This document shows, one piece after another, positions 39,199-48,519 of a stretch of 64,000 nt of DNA. This stretch comes from Arcticibacter sp. (GTDB lineage Bacteria > Bacteroidota > Bacteroidia > 2-12-FULL-35-15): assembly GCA_021155045.1 (NCBI GenBank), contig JAJNQB010000001.1, positions 62,001-126,000 of the forward strand, written 5' to 3'. Positions within the stretch are counted from its first letter, which is position 1. The number at the start of each line of letters is the position of its first letter. The notes beneath the pieces were generated by a model, which saw only the letters and a program-made list of their open reading frames with translations, was not told the DNA's origin and did no database searches. The position numbers and the translations under genes are program-made.

Positions 39199-41796
39199 TT
39201 ATCGTTTTTCTTTTGATTTAGGTTTGCTATTTCCAATTGGTTCAACAACCTTCTCATCATTAAATCTTGGATTAGTTGTTTCTTCAGGAACTTTTAAGCT
39301 AACATTTGTTTTTTGAGGGCCTGGCGCCAAAGGAAATCTTTCTTTAGAGTAGTTTGACCAAGAACCATCGCTTAATTGTTCATCAGCACGATTCGCAGTA
39401 ATTGTCCAAGAAAAATTAACATTAGAATTCCCATTGTCTAATTCAATAACATCAAACCCATTTACTGTTTTGCTTGTTACATAAACACCTTTGCAATCGC
39501 CTTCTAACTGAACAAACACACGTAATGGATGTTGCTCATTTACAACAATATTTTTAGAAAGAATAGGATCCAATGTTATGTGAGCTCTACCATTTACTAA
39601 TTTTCCAGAACCATAATCTTGAAAAATATTTTCAGGCGTTTCAGGACAAGAAAGAGCAACTAAATTTTCATTTAAATCTTTTACGATTGTATTAACTGTT
39701 CCTGGTCCAATGATTTTTCTTAAAACTCCACCGTTATCTCTAACGGCAACGTAAGACCATGTTTGGGCAGTAAATAATGTTGCAGCAACAGTTCCTACTT
39801 GGAAGTAACCACCAGCAGAAGCATTGGCACCATTTGTTCCTGCATCATTATTTGGATTTGTATTAACAGTAGTTGTAGCAGTACCGGCAACACCAAATTG
39901 TGCACCATCACCAGAAACACCAGCACCTCTTGCTAAAGTATAATAACCAGCGGAATTGTTTCCTGTGCCATGAACAGCCGTTCCTAATGCATTGTTGTTT
40001 GCTCCAAATACACCGATACCTCCTGCAGATGCGTTGTTTCCGTACAATCCAAATCCAGCACCAGTAGCTGCAGTTGAATTTCCGTAAACACCTATAGTAA
40101 ATGCTCCAGCAACAGGGGTGGCAGTTGCAGCTCCTCTAACACCAGCAGAGAAACCTCCAGCCGTAGTTAATGTTCCTGCAACACTTCCTAAAACACCATA
40201 AGCAACATCAGTTCCGAGTGGTAGATTAGTATTATTAATACCTCTGATACCAGCTGCTCCTTTTGATGAACTAGCTTGCCCTTGAATACCGTGCGATGTT
40301 AATAAAGTAGATGTATTTATCCCTAGGACCCCAAATCCATTTTGAGAGCTTGTTTGTGCAATAACACCATAAGCAGCGCCAGTTGTAACTGTATTGTCCA
40401 TAATACCTAAAACGCCAGCCGTTAAACCTGTTCCGCTAGGAATACGGTTGCTGTAACCTTCCACACCATAAGCAATGTTATTTGCTCCTAAAGCTGCGAC
40501 AGCATTAAAAGCTTCTCCATATACTCCAATAGTACCCCCTATATTTGTAGTTCCGCTTACATAACCATAAACTCCTTGCCCAGTACCTATATTTTCTCCA
40601 TAAACACCCGCAGCTGCAACAGCACTGTAACCACTTACAGGATAAGTCATAGTAGCAGTGGTGTTAATAGCACCTGGATAACCGAATCCAAAAGAAGAGA
40701 AGACATCTGTCGTAGGACTTACAGATGCAGTATTGTTTACTAGATAATTACCAGTTGAAGATATTCTTGCTCTTTCATTTGTAGCTGCTGCACCTCCAGT
40801 TTTCATTACCCAATCAATAGCATCGTTTGTTCCGATATAATTCGTTCCTGCAACAGTACCCGAATTTCCTGTGGTTAACCAACTACCACTCGTTGTAGTT
40901 AATGGTCCACCAGAACCAGCTGTACCATTTAAAGTAATTGTTCCGTTAGTATTGTAAGTCAAAGTAGATAATGTCCATGTTGGTCCAGTTGCACCTGTAG
41001 CACCTGTACTTCCTGTTGCTCCGGCAACACCAGTAGGTCCAGTTGTTCCAACAGCACCCGTAGCACCTGTTGATCCAGTACTTCCAGTTGCTCCAGCAAC
41101 TCCAGTAGCCCCTGTACTTCCTGTGGAACCAATTGTTCCTGTAGAACCAGTTGCTCCTGTACTTCCTGCTACACCCGTAGCTCCAGTACTTCCTGTTGAA
41201 CCTATACTTCCTGTTGCCCCAGTTGCTCCTGCAACACCCGTGGAACCTACAATACCAGTACTTCCTGTGGGACCCGTAGCGCCAGTTGTGCCCGGTGTTC
41301 CTGATCCCACTCCCGTTGGTCCAACTGGTCCTGTTGGTCCAGTTACGCCAGTAGCGCCTGCAATACCAGTTCCTGTAGGTCCTGTTGCACCCGTAACACC
41401 ATCAATTCCATTTGTCCCTGTAGCGCCAGTAACTCCATCGGCACCTGTTGCACCAATTGCACCTGCTGTGCCTGTTGGTCCTGTCGGACCTGTACTTCCA
41501 GAACCACCACTAGAGCAAAGAGAAGTCCAAGTTGTAGTTGCAGTTATATAATAGTAAAAACAATCAAAGTTCGTATCATAAACTAATAATCCATTTGCCG
41601 GAGTGGCAATAGCTAAACGTTGTGCAGTTGTTAATCTAGGAACAAGAACACCTTTGTCTGTTGCTTGCATCTCTAGTATAGAGCTAGCATTTGGAGTAGT
41701 AGTTCCTATACCTACATTATTTTGAGCGTACATTTTTATAGAAGCCAAAGAAGCAACTATAATACTTGCTGTAAGTACTTTTTTATAATTAATCAT
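39199..41796 (-). CDS. Exported collagen-like protein with trimeric tail-type ends
   Basis: 865 aa. Signal peptide, then an adhesin-type N-terminal module ([43 protein letters not shown]) found in many Bacteroidota surface proteins. Residues about 97-271 are collagen-like Gly-X-Y repeats dominated by Gly-X-Thr ([10 protein letters not shown]). The middle (about 350-640) has degenerate repeats with YGVxG, GVYGxxxxxG and GVLG motifs, likely a beta-helix or trimeric stalk. The C-terminal 160 residues ([39 protein letters not shown]) are a globular tip. I do not see a T9SS tail. Probably a trimeric surface fibre; function unknown. Low-complexity repeats are prone to length change. Confidence 0.85.
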   Translation of the reverse strand: MINYKKVLTASIIVASLASIKMYAQNNVGIGTTTPNASSILEMQATDKGVLVPRLTTAQRLAIATPANGLLVYDTNFDCFYYYITATTTWTSLCSSGGSGSTGPTGPTGTAGAIGATGADGVTGATGTNGIDGVTGATGPTGTGIAGATGVTGPTGPVGPTGVGSGTPGTTGATGPTGSTGIVGSTGVAGATGATGSIGSTGSTGATGVAGSTGATGSTGTIGSTGSTGATGVAGATGSTGSTGATGAVGTTGPTGVAGATGSTGATGATGPTWTLSTLTYNTNGTITLNGTAGSGGPLTTTSGSWLTTGNSGTVAGTNYIGTNDAIDWVMKTGGAAATNERARISSTGNYLVNNTASVSPTTDVFSSFGFGYPGAINTTATMTYPVSGYSAVAAAGVYGENIGTGQGVYGYVSGTTNIGGTIGVYGEAFNAVAALGANNIAYGVEGYSNRIPSGTGLTAGVLGIMDNTVTTGAAYGVIAQTSSQNGFGVLGINTSTLLTSHGIQGQASSSKGAAGIRGINNTNLPLGTDVAYGVLGSVAGTLTTAGGFSAGVRGAATATPVAGAFTIGVYGNSTAATGAGFGLYGNNASAGGIGVFGANNNALGTAVHGTGNNSAGYYTLARGAGVSGDGAQFGVAGTATTTVNTNPNNDAGTNGANASAGGYFQVGTVAATLFTAQTWSYVAVRDNGGVLRKIIGPGTVNTIVKDLNENLVALSCPETPENIFQDYGSGKLVNGRAHITLDPILSKNIVVNEQHPLRVFVQLEGDCKGVYVTSKTVNGFDVIELDNGNSNVNFSWTITANRADEQLSDGSWSNYSKERFPLAPGPQKTNVSLKVPEETTNPRFNDEKVVEPIGNSKPKSKEKR

Positions 41797-41975
41797 GTTG
41801 ATTTGGTTTTGAGTTTAGTGGTAACAAAATTAAAATAAAATTTCGAACAAGAACAATATTATAGCTTATATAATTTTATAGATTAAAGCATCTAAATTTA
41901 ATTAGGTTATTAACCCCGTTTATCGACATTGTTAATAAAAATATCGCCAAAAAAGATAAATTTGTCGCCAAATAT

Positions 41976-42005
41976 TTGTTTTGTATTAAAAAAAGTGTAC
42001 TTTTG
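41976..42005 (+). promoter_or_regulatory. Bacteroidota-type promoter for the 42036 lipoprotein
   Basis: TTG at 41976-41978 and TACTTTTG at 41998-42005, spacing 19, the classic arrangement. The ATG lies 30 bases past the -7 box. Confidence 0.7.
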
Positions 42006-42035
42006 CACTCGATTTCAAGACATAAAAACAAAAAA

Positions 42036-42425
42036 ATGAAAAATTTAATCCTTTCTTTCTCAGTATTAGTAAGCACTTTGATGGTTTCTTGTAAAAAAGA
42101 AAACTCAGTTAAGCCTCAAACGACTCCAGCACAACAAACAATAAGTGTGGAATATAGAATCATCAGTGAATCTGGAAATGTTGGAATCAACTACTTAAAA
42201 CCAAATGTTGATGGTGTTTTTGTAACAGAAAACGAAACAGTTACTAGAACAAACTACTCTATATTTTTTGAAGCAAAAGCTGGTAATAAATTTATGGTAG
42301 AAGCTTATAATACTTTACCTGCACGTAAAACAGTTCATGTTCAAATATTTATTAATGGAAACTTATTAAACGAGGCTTTTAGTTACGATCCTTCACAAAA
42401 AGCAATTGCCCAAGGCAATTATTAA
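42036..42425 (+). CDS. Small lipoprotein of unknown function
   Basis: 129 aa. Signal peptide with lipobox LMVSC followed by KKENSVKPQ. The mature domain is an all-beta module (SVEYRIISESGNVGINYL, YSIFFEAKAGNKFMVEAYN, VHVQIFINGNLLNEAF) reminiscent of a small beta-sandwich of the kind found in Bacteroidota lipoproteins. Start ATG chosen because it begins the signal peptide and lies 30 bases after a strong promoter; the upstream ATG at 41976 falls within the promoter. Followed by a strong terminator. Function unknown. Confidence 0.72.
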   Translation: MKNLILSFSVLVSTLMVSCKKENSVKPQTTPAQQTISVEYRIISESGNVGINYLKPNVDGVFVTENETVTRTNYSIFFEAKAGNKFMVEAYNTLPARKTVHVQIFINGNLLNEAFSYDPSQKAIAQGNY

Positions 42426-42464
42426 TAATTAGATTTAGTTTAGAGAGAGATTTATCTAATTATC

Positions 42465-42500
42465 AAAACCCCGAATTATTTTCGGGGTTTTTTGTTTTTT
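42465..42500 (+). terminator. Intrinsic terminator after the 42036 lipoprotein
   Basis: AAAACCCCGAA / TTCGGGGTTTT with loop TTATT and a long T tract. Confidence 0.9.
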
Positions 42501-42548
42501 TATAAATTTCTTTGTTTTAATTTTATATCCTACTTTCTATAACTGATT

Positions 42549-44312
42549 ATGGCTACAACGTACAAATTTAAAGATATTAAAAGCTACTCTTCAGACGAGT
42601 GGATGGCAAATGCTACTAAAAAATACCGTAGCGTGTTTGATAGAGCAGAAACAACATACATTCGAGTTGAATTTTCTTTTTACAATAAATTTTTTGATGA
42701 GAAAGATTGGGACGCAAAACTAACATTGAAAGCTTTTTCTATTAATGGAAGTGAAAAAAAAGAGTTGTGTAAATTGGAGTCAAGCAAAATAATTAAATCA
42801 GATGAAAATATTGTTTTTTACAGAGATGGGTGGGGGAATGCTAAGGAAGGAACATATTGGATGCAAGGAGAATATCAATGGGAAGCATATATTGATGATG
42901 AGTTGGTTGGCACAAAAAAGTTTTTTGTGGAGGAAGTAGGAAAGGTTAGTTCTTCTGACAATCCTTATTTTTTTGTTGAGCATGTAAAACTATACTCTGG
43001 CGGAAACGATGCTAGTAAAAACGAAAGTAAAATTTATTACAAAAAATTTAATAGAAATAATACATCATACGTTTGGGTAGAGTTCAAAATAAAAATAAAA
43101 ACATCGAAAGCATTTAATTATGAATTGTTTTTCAATTTTTATGATGATGCCGGACAGCCTAAAGGACAAGTTTTGAGAACCGGAAAAATTGAAGGAGAAA
43201 AAAAAGATTTTACATATACATTCGATGCTGGCTGGGGAAATGATATTGCAGGTTCATGGAAAGATGATAAATATACTATTGAAATAGTTTTTATGGATAC
43301 GCTTGTTGCTTTGGTTCCGTTTGAAGTTGGCGAAAATTCCGAGGAGGGAGTCTTGCAGCCTTTTACCGTTTTAGAACAAGCCTTTGCCTCGCAACCTCAA
43401 AAAGTGGAAAATTCAGAAAATTTAAAAACAGAAGGAACTCAAGAGGAAATTTTGAATGAAGGTTTAGCAGAATTAAATGCACTTACGGGCATGGATAATG
43501 TTAAAAAAGAAATAAATGAACTAGTAAAACTTGTTCGATTTTATAAAGAAACAGGAAAAGATGTTTTAAATAAGTTTTCATTACATAGTATTTTTACAGG
43601 AAACCCTGGTACGGGAAAAACAACAGTTGCGCGTATTGTTGCAAAAATATACAAAGGGTTAGGCTTATTAGAAAAAGGACATTTAGTAGAGGTGGATAGA
43701 GAAGCTTTGGTAGCAGGATATATTGGTCAAACAGCAATTAAAACAAGTGAAAAAATTGCAGAAGCTCAAGGAGGTGTTTTGTTTATAGATGAAGCATATT
43801 CATTAGCAAATAAACATATAAGTAATGATTTTGGGCAGGAAGCCATTCAAATTATTTTAAAAAGGATGGAAGATTTGAGAGGAAAGTTTGGAGTAATCGT
43901 TGCTGGTTATACCGATAATATGAGCGAATTTATTCAATCAAATCCAGGATTAAAATCTAGGTTTGATAGAACATTTCATTTTTATGATTATTCTTCAGAT
44001 GAAATGTTTGTAATTGCAAATTCAATTTTTGCAAAAGAAACTATTACTCTAAATTCAGATGCTGAAGCACATCTGAAAAAATATTTTGATTATTTGTACA
44101 ATAATAAGGATAAACATTTTGGGAATGCAAGAACAGTTCGACAAACTATAGCCGAAGCAATTAAAAACCAACATTTAAGGCTTGCCGATATGAAAAAGGA
44201 AGAACGAACAGAAGAAATGTTGCAAACATTAATATTTGAAGACGTAAAAGAATTTACAGTAGAAGATGTCCGCTCTCAGGGTTCTAGTTTAGGATTTAAA
44301 ATTGGAAAATAA
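42549..44312 (+). CDS. CbxX/EccA-like AAA+ ATPase with N-terminal repeat domains
   Basis: 587 aa, cytosolic. The C-terminal half is an AAA+ ATPase of the CbxX/CfqX (RuBisCO activase-like) and EccA branch: leader NALTGMDNVKKEINELVKL, Walker A GNPGTGKT (351-358), the pore-loop-like VAGYIGQTAIKT, Walker B VLFIDEAYSL (Asp414, Glu415), sensor AGYTDNMSEF and SNPGLKSRFDRTFHF. The N-terminal 270 residues are two tandem copies of an unrecognised beta-rich domain, both with a central (D/A)GWGN motif (about 94 and 228) and matching strands (VRVEFSFYNK / VWVEFKIKIK; YQWEAYIDDELV / YTIEIVFMDTLV). No secretion or RuBisCO gene is nearby. Confidence 0.85.
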   Translation: MATTYKFKDIKSYSSDEWMANATKKYRSVFDRAETTYIRVEFSFYNKFFDEKDWDAKLTLKAFSINGSEKKELCKLESSKIIKSDENIVFYRDGWGNAKEGTYWMQGEYQWEAYIDDELVGTKKFFVEEVGKVSSSDNPYFFVEHVKLYSGGNDASKNESKIYYKKFNRNNTSYVWVEFKIKIKTSKAFNYELFFNFYDDAGQPKGQVLRTGKIEGEKKDFTYTFDAGWGNDIAGSWKDDKYTIEIVFMDTLVALVPFEVGENSEEGVLQPFTVLEQAFASQPQKVENSENLKTEGTQEEILNEGLAELNALTGMDNVKKEINELVKLVRFYKETGKDVLNKFSLHSIFTGNPGTGKTTVARIVAKIYKGLGLLEKGHLVEVDREALVAGYIGQTAIKTSEKIAEAQGGVLFIDEAYSLANKHISNDFGQEAIQIILKRMEDLRGKFGVIVAGYTDNMSEFIQSNPGLKSRFDRTFHFYDYSSDEMFVIANSIFAKETITLNSDAEAHLKKYFDYLYNNKDKHFGNARTVRQTIAEAIKNQHLRLADMKKEERTEEMLQTLIFEDVKEFTVEDVRSQGSSLGFKIGK

Positions 44313-44320
44313 GCTGTCTT

Positions 44321-44350
44321 TTTGTAATGTTCAAAAATTGATTAAATTTG
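44321..44350 (+). promoter_or_regulatory. Bacteroidota-type promoter for the PKD/T9SS gene
   Basis: TTTG at 44321-44324 and TAAATTTG at 44343-44350, spacing 18. The ATG is 22 bases past the -7 box. The TTG at 44348 is within the -7 box and cannot be the start. Confidence 0.7.
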
Positions 44351-44371
44351 GATAAAACTAAACCAAACCTC

Positions 44372-46126
44372 ATGAAAAAAATTACTCTTTTCCTCATTAT
44401 AGTGCTTTGTGCTTTTTCGAGCAAAAAAACACAAGCACAATGCCCTGGATGTTTAATGAATACAACATTAACAACACCCGGCATTTATCCCGATACTTTA
44501 CCAACGGGTATCCAGAGTCAGCCTTATGACCAAGATGTTACTTTTGTGATGTTTACAGATACATCAGGATTAACGGTTAATTATTTCAAAATTATGTCGG
44601 TTACAGGTTTGCCTTTTGGATTAAATTGGCAATGCAATAATTTTGCAACGGGATGCCAATATGATCCTGCTGTTAGTATTCATGGTTGTGTAAAAATTTG
44701 TGGAACCCCTATTCAAACAGGGAGTTTTGTGATTGATGTGGGTGTTGTTGCAAATTTATCTTTAGTTGGGAACCAATATTCTGTTATTCAGGTTTACTTA
44801 GATGTTTTGCCAGCTGCTGGTGGTAATGCAGGATTTACATTTACTCCTGCTCAATCTTGCGGAACAGCAAATGTTAGTTTTAATAGTTTAATTAGTGGTG
44901 CTCCAAATCCAACGTCATATTCGTGGAATTTTGGAAATGGAAACACAAGTACCGCACAAACTCCTACTGCTCAAAATTATTCTACACCAGGTACGTATGT
45001 AGTTTCTTTGCAAACAGATATTTTGGCATATATTATTACCGGAGTTAATGTAACAAGCCTAAATAGCAATTGGTGTGGAGACGTGGAAGAAGCGAGTTGC
45101 ACGTTTAATAATCCTGACCCCTATTTTGTAATTCAAAATTCACTGGCTACAACTTTATATACATCATCGTTTTTAAATAATGTTCAGACAGGTTCTTGGA
45201 CTGGTTTAAGCATTATGCTAAATAATCCTCCATACACTATAACAATATGGGATGATGATAATGTTTCACCAGACGATAATTTAGGTGCATTTGCATTTAA
45301 TGTTACAGGAACAGGAACCATTCCTTTTAGTGGAGCAGGAGGAACTTCTGGTAGTATCGTAATTGGAACTACAGTAGTTCAGTCTTTTACACATTACGAT
45401 ACAATCCATGTTTTTGCAAATCCTTCTCCTGCTATTTTATCCTTCTCTCCTAACGATAGTATTTGTGCTGGAGATTCTATTTTATTAACAGCAAGTGGGA
45501 TTGGCTCAGATGCTGTTCAATGGTACAGAGATACAACTCTTTTAATTAATGAAAATGGACCAACTTATACCGTTCTCCAATCGGGAAATTATTGGGTGCA
45601 ATTAACAAATTCAAATGGTTGTACTTCAAATAGTGCCTTGCAAAATATCACTGTTGTTCCTTTACCAATAACTCCAACTTTTTTACCAAGCGGAAATGTA
45701 TTAACATGTTTCTTAACTGGATTTAATTTACAATGGTACTTAAATGGTTTTCCAATAAGTGGCGCAACAGGAACAACATATACAATTACTCAAAGCGGGA
45801 ATTATTCCGTAATAGCAACAAATAGTTTTGGTTGTACGAGCCAGAGTATTTCTATGTTTGTTACATATGTTGGTATTGATGATATTGATATGCTTAATAC
45901 AATTTCTATTTTTCCAAACCCGACTAGTTCAGATGTTACAATTGTTTCAACAAAAAATATTATTGGTTATAATTATTATTTAACGGATAATATTGGAAAA
46001 ACAATTATACAAGGAGTTATCACGGATGAAAAAACTCAATTGTCTTTACAAGAATTAGAAACTGGATTGTATTTTTTAAGTTTAGAAGGCAAAAACAAAA
46101 AAACATACAAATTGTTAAAGAGATAA
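44372..46126 (+). CDS. Secreted multidomain protein with PKD, Ig-like and T9SS domains
   Basis: 584 aa with signal peptide (ending about KTQAQCP). In order: a putidacin- or Ig-like N-terminal region with several Cys; a PKD domain (FNSLISGAPNPTSYSWNFG...YSTPGTYVVSL); a region with LSIMLNNPPYTITIWDDDNVSPDD resembling a C2-like calcium domain; two Ig-like repeats (SICAGDSILLTASG...VQWYRDTTLL; ...LQWYLNGFPISG); and a type A T9SS tail (SIFPNPTSSDVTIVSTK, LQELETGLYFLSLEG). It is a surface or released adhesive or structural protein; substrate unknown. Start chosen by the signal peptide and promoter. Confidence 0.85.
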   Translation: MKKITLFLIIVLCAFSSKKTQAQCPGCLMNTTLTTPGIYPDTLPTGIQSQPYDQDVTFVMFTDTSGLTVNYFKIMSVTGLPFGLNWQCNNFATGCQYDPAVSIHGCVKICGTPIQTGSFVIDVGVVANLSLVGNQYSVIQVYLDVLPAAGGNAGFTFTPAQSCGTANVSFNSLISGAPNPTSYSWNFGNGNTSTAQTPTAQNYSTPGTYVVSLQTDILAYIITGVNVTSLNSNWCGDVEEASCTFNNPDPYFVIQNSLATTLYTSSFLNNVQTGSWTGLSIMLNNPPYTITIWDDDNVSPDDNLGAFAFNVTGTGTIPFSGAGGTSGSIVIGTTVVQSFTHYDTIHVFANPSPAILSFSPNDSICAGDSILLTASGIGSDAVQWYRDTTLLINENGPTYTVLQSGNYWVQLTNSNGCTSNSALQNITVVPLPITPTFLPSGNVLTCFLTGFNLQWYLNGFPISGATGTTYTITQSGNYSVIATNSFGCTSQSISMFVTYVGIDDIDMLNTISIFPNPTSSDVTIVSTKNIIGYNYYLTDNIGKTIIQGVITDEKTQLSLQELETGLYFLSLEGKNKKTYKLLKR

Positions 46127-46142
46127 AGCAACGTTATAAACA

Positions 46143-46172
46143 AAAAGAGGCATAAATTTATGTCTCTTTTTT
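46143..46172 (+). terminator. Terminator of the PKD/T9SS gene, overlapping the next gene's end
   Basis: AAAGAGGCATAA / TTATGTCTCTTT-type stem (one G-T pair) then a T run. The stop codon of the minus-strand membrane protein (46158) lies in this structure. Confidence 0.7.
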
Positions 46173-47510
46173 ATTTTTACTAATGTTGAAAATAATTAAT
46201 AATGCAAGAAGAGGAATTAACCACATAACTCTTGCTGAAAAGCGATTTGCAACGGTTGAAAGAGAAGCACAAATAAAATCATTTAAAATAATTCCAAATA
46301 ATACAAATAAAAAAAAATACATATTCTTCCTAGAAATGTATAATCTTTTTTTTAAAAACAATAAACCTATAATTATTAAAACAAAAGAAAAATAAACAAC
46401 ATTTTTTTGAATAGTGTTGAAGTCGTTAAAAAGCAAAAAATTATTATTTGTTTGTTTGCTTTTTTCATATCCATTCAAATCATTAGGGATGAATACTCCA
46501 ATTCTTTCGTGCAATTTTGTTCCATCCCCAAATGCTATGTTGCCTTCTCCTAAATTAAATTCAGTTAATTGTTTCTTGGTGTTAATTAAAGCAGAGGCTA
46601 TGTGAAGTTTTAAGTATTTAGGATTGGAAAGAGTTGCAGATATTATTTCATTAAACTCTTTTTTTGTTGTTTTCCAACCTCCTAATTTATAAATTGGACT
46701 GTTTTCAAAATCCCACAAGAATCGGTCGGCATTTTTTGGGAGAGAATCTTTATAATCACAAATTTGATAATGCCTATTTTCGCACGTTTCATCCAAATAT
46801 TTTTTTAGAATTCCGTTTTCAACCATTCTACCCATATAAAATATATGTTTTGATTTCGACATAGCAGACGACATGATAACAATTCCAGAAAGAGTAATAA
46901 ATAATAAAATGAGTAATTGTTTTTTTGATTTCAATATAGTGTAAAAGCCTGTAAACGTGAAATAACTTAGCAGTAAAATGGTGATAATTAAAAATAAATT
47001 TATTAGCAAATGCGACATGTGCATTGCATTTGAAAGAAAAAAAATAAAATATAAAAAATATTTTTCTTTTTTTGTTGTGCTGTTTGATAATAGTAATATT
47101 AAAAGAGAGATGATAGTAATGGGAGTAAAGATATCTGCTATGAGCATTCCGCTTATCCAAGGAAGACTAGAGGTAAAAGATAATGTTATAATAGATAGTA
47201 AACTATAAAGAGAGGGACTGTTTGTGTTTGTAAAATATTTGAACAATAAATAAATAAGATAAACGACAATTAGAGATTGGAAAAAGACTGTAAACCACAA
47301 AGAAACGCCACCAAAGCTTGTTAAGTAGATAAAAAGTCCATAAGTAATAGGTCTATCAAAAGGTGTTTCAAATTCAAAACCGGAAGACAGATAGGTTGAA
47401 GTGTCAGAATAAACAATTGGATAGCCATTGAAAAGAGCAACCCAAGAGATTGCAACTGCGCCTATTAACAGGTAAAACCAAAATGAATTTGAAATTCTTG
47501 TTAATTCCAC
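46158..47510 (-). CDS. Polytopic membrane protein, GT-C-like
   Basis: 450 aa with about 11 hydrophobic helices. The first loop has NGYPIVYSDTSTYLSSGF, an acidic residue in an early periplasmic loop followed by a Tyr, as seen in GT-C-fold glycosyltransferases and related proteins. A large soluble loop of about 130 residues with two Cys (KKYLDETCENRHYQICDYKDS) lies between helices of the middle, and the C-terminus has four more helices. I do not recognise a defined family. It follows the ChaN-like gene with 5 bp between, so the two are probably co-transcribed. Confidence 0.6.
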   Translation of the reverse strand: MELTRISNSFWFYLLIGAVAISWVALFNGYPIVYSDTSTYLSSGFEFETPFDRPITYGLFIYLTSFGGVSLWFTVFFQSLIVVYLIYLLFKYFTNTNSPSLYSLLSIITLSFTSSLPWISGMLIADIFTPITIISLLILLLSNSTTKKEKYFLYFIFFLSNAMHMSHLLINLFLIITILLLSYFTFTGFYTILKSKKQLLILLFITLSGIVIMSSAMSKSKHIFYMGRMVENGILKKYLDETCENRHYQICDYKDSLPKNADRFLWDFENSPIYKLGGWKTTKKEFNEIISATLSNPKYLKLHIASALINTKKQLTEFNLGEGNIAFGDGTKLHERIGVFIPNDLNGYEKSKQTNNNFLLFNDFNTIQKNVVYFSFVLIIIGLLFLKKRLYISRKNMYFFLFVLFGIILNDFICASLSTVANRFSARVMWLIPLLALLIIFNISKNKKET

Positions 47511-47515
47511 TTATT

Positions 47516-48376
47516 TTAATGCGTTTTAGTCAAATTTTCTGGAGTAACAATGATGTAATCAGCAACATTTAATAGCTCTTTTGCTAGCGAATCTGTTGCC
47601 AATTGCTCCGTTGATGCAATGGTAAATATTTTTAAATTTTTATTTTCTTGCTTTAAATACCATTCTATTCCTTGGTGAAAATTACTATGATAACTGCCGT
47701 TATAGTGAATAAATATTTTGTCTTTACTCCAATTTTTTGAAATAAAGTAAGCCATAGTAGCATCTTTTACTGCTTGCGATTTTGGTAGGTTTTCTCCTCC
47801 GTGTCCACCCGCAGATTCGTAAATATCTTTATAGCATTTTAGATTAGCATCATATTTCATTGGTAATGGGCACATCCATTTTTTAGCTTCCGCATCAATA
47901 CTATCTAGCTTCTCAATTCCTTTTCCGTAAACAAGATTTGCATAACGTCTCGGAATATTAGCTGCAACAAAATTTAAATTATTTGTTTTAGCAAAATCTA
48001 ATAAAGGTTTATAATCTGTTTTAAAATTGGGCCATAGTTTAACTTCATCTTTAAATGTTTTTTCGGAAATTTTATTTTGTAAGTATTCATTTATTGCAAT
48101 TTGGTCATCGGCTTCAAACATTTCTGCACCAAGAACCAACTTGTTTTTTTTAATTTCGAACAAATCTTTTGTTAATTCCAATTGTAACCAATGACAAATG
48201 GGATTGTCATGAAGCTCTCCAAATAGTATTATATCCGCTTGTTTGGCATCATTTAAAAGTTTTTCATAGGTAGTTTGTTGTCCCTTTGAATCAAACAACT
48301 GATAAGATTTCTTATCTCCTTTAAAAGAAAATAAGATAAATGCAGCGAGCGTAATAGTGTAAATTCTTGTTTTCAT
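47516..48376 (-). CDS. ChaN family (haem-binding-like) protein
   Basis: 286 aa with an N-terminal signal segment (ITLAAFILFSFKGD). The body matches the ChaN/DUF399 fold: ADIILFGELHDNPICHWLQ near the start, LVLGAEMFEADDQIAINEYL, FVAANIPRRYANLV, GGHGGENLPKSQAVKDATMAYFI and the HYNGSYHSNFHQGIEWYL segment with histidines. Campylobacter ChaN binds haem and belongs to iron-uptake systems; whether this one does is unproved. The downstream gene encodes a membrane protein. It is divergent from the histidine operon, 92 bp before the his leader ORF. Confidence 0.8.
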   Translation of the reverse strand: MKTRIYTITLAAFILFSFKGDKKSYQLFDSKGQQTTYEKLLNDAKQADIILFGELHDNPICHWLQLELTKDLFEIKKNKLVLGAEMFEADDQIAINEYLQNKISEKTFKDEVKLWPNFKTDYKPLLDFAKTNNLNFVAANIPRRYANLVYGKGIEKLDSIDAEAKKWMCPLPMKYDANLKCYKDIYESAGGHGGENLPKSQAVKDATMAYFISKNWSKDKIFIHYNGSYHSNFHQGIEWYLKQENKNLKIFTIASTEQLATDSLAKELLNVADYIIVTPENLTKTH

Positions 48377-48428
48377 AGGCTTTCGAGTTTATTCAAAAGT
48401 ACAACTTTGATCTATTTAAAAAAATAAA

Positions 48429-48461
48429 TTTGCTTTGAAATAAAATTATTTCATACATTTG
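48429..48461 (+). promoter_or_regulatory. Promoter of the histidine operon
   Basis: TTTG at 48429-48432 (a second TTTG lies at 48434-48437) and an exact -7 box TACATTTG at 48454-48461, spacing 21 or 16. Transcription should begin about 4-7 bases after the -7 box, near 48466, which is almost at the leader ORF start. Confidence 0.7.
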
Positions 48462-48468
48462 TCCCGAA

Positions 48469-48519
48469 ATGAAAAATATGTTATACATACATCATCATCA
48501 TTCTTATCCAAAAAGGTAG
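48469..48519 (+). CDS. hisL: His operon leader peptide
   Basis: A 16-codon ORF, MKNMLYIHHHHSYPKR followed by TAG, with four consecutive CAT His codons at 48490-48501. It sits between the his promoter and an intrinsic terminator that precedes hisG. This is the design of an amino-acid attenuation leader: a ribosome stalled at the His codons when charged tRNA-His is scarce would alter the fold of the downstream RNA and prevent termination. The peptide itself has no known job. The ATG is 7 bases after the -7 box, so the 5' UTR is at most a few bases. The symbol follows the E. coli his leader peptide. Confidence 0.85.
   Translation: MKNMLYIHHHHSYPKR

Noticed and set aside
40981..41505. Periodic short direct repeats that could suggest a CRISPR array
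   Set aside because: The units are 9-base codon triplets of a coding Gly-X-Y sequence in an open frame, without spacers of constant length; no cas genes.
41123..41551. 142-aa Pro/Val-rich ORF on the plus strand ([18 protein letters not shown]...)
   Set aside because: It is the antisense of the Gly-X-Thr repeat region of the collagen-like gene; the repeats alone create a long open frame. No promoter or signal.
39199..41796. Phage tail fibre because of collagen-like repeats and the [10 protein letters not shown] module
   Set aside because: Signal peptide, monocistronic, flanked by gyrB and lipoproteins, no phage genes nearby.
46978..47208. Lys-rich plus-strand ORFs opposite the membrane protein (also 46183-46395)
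   Set aside because: Antisense shadows of a polytopic membrane protein gene with strong helices in frame.
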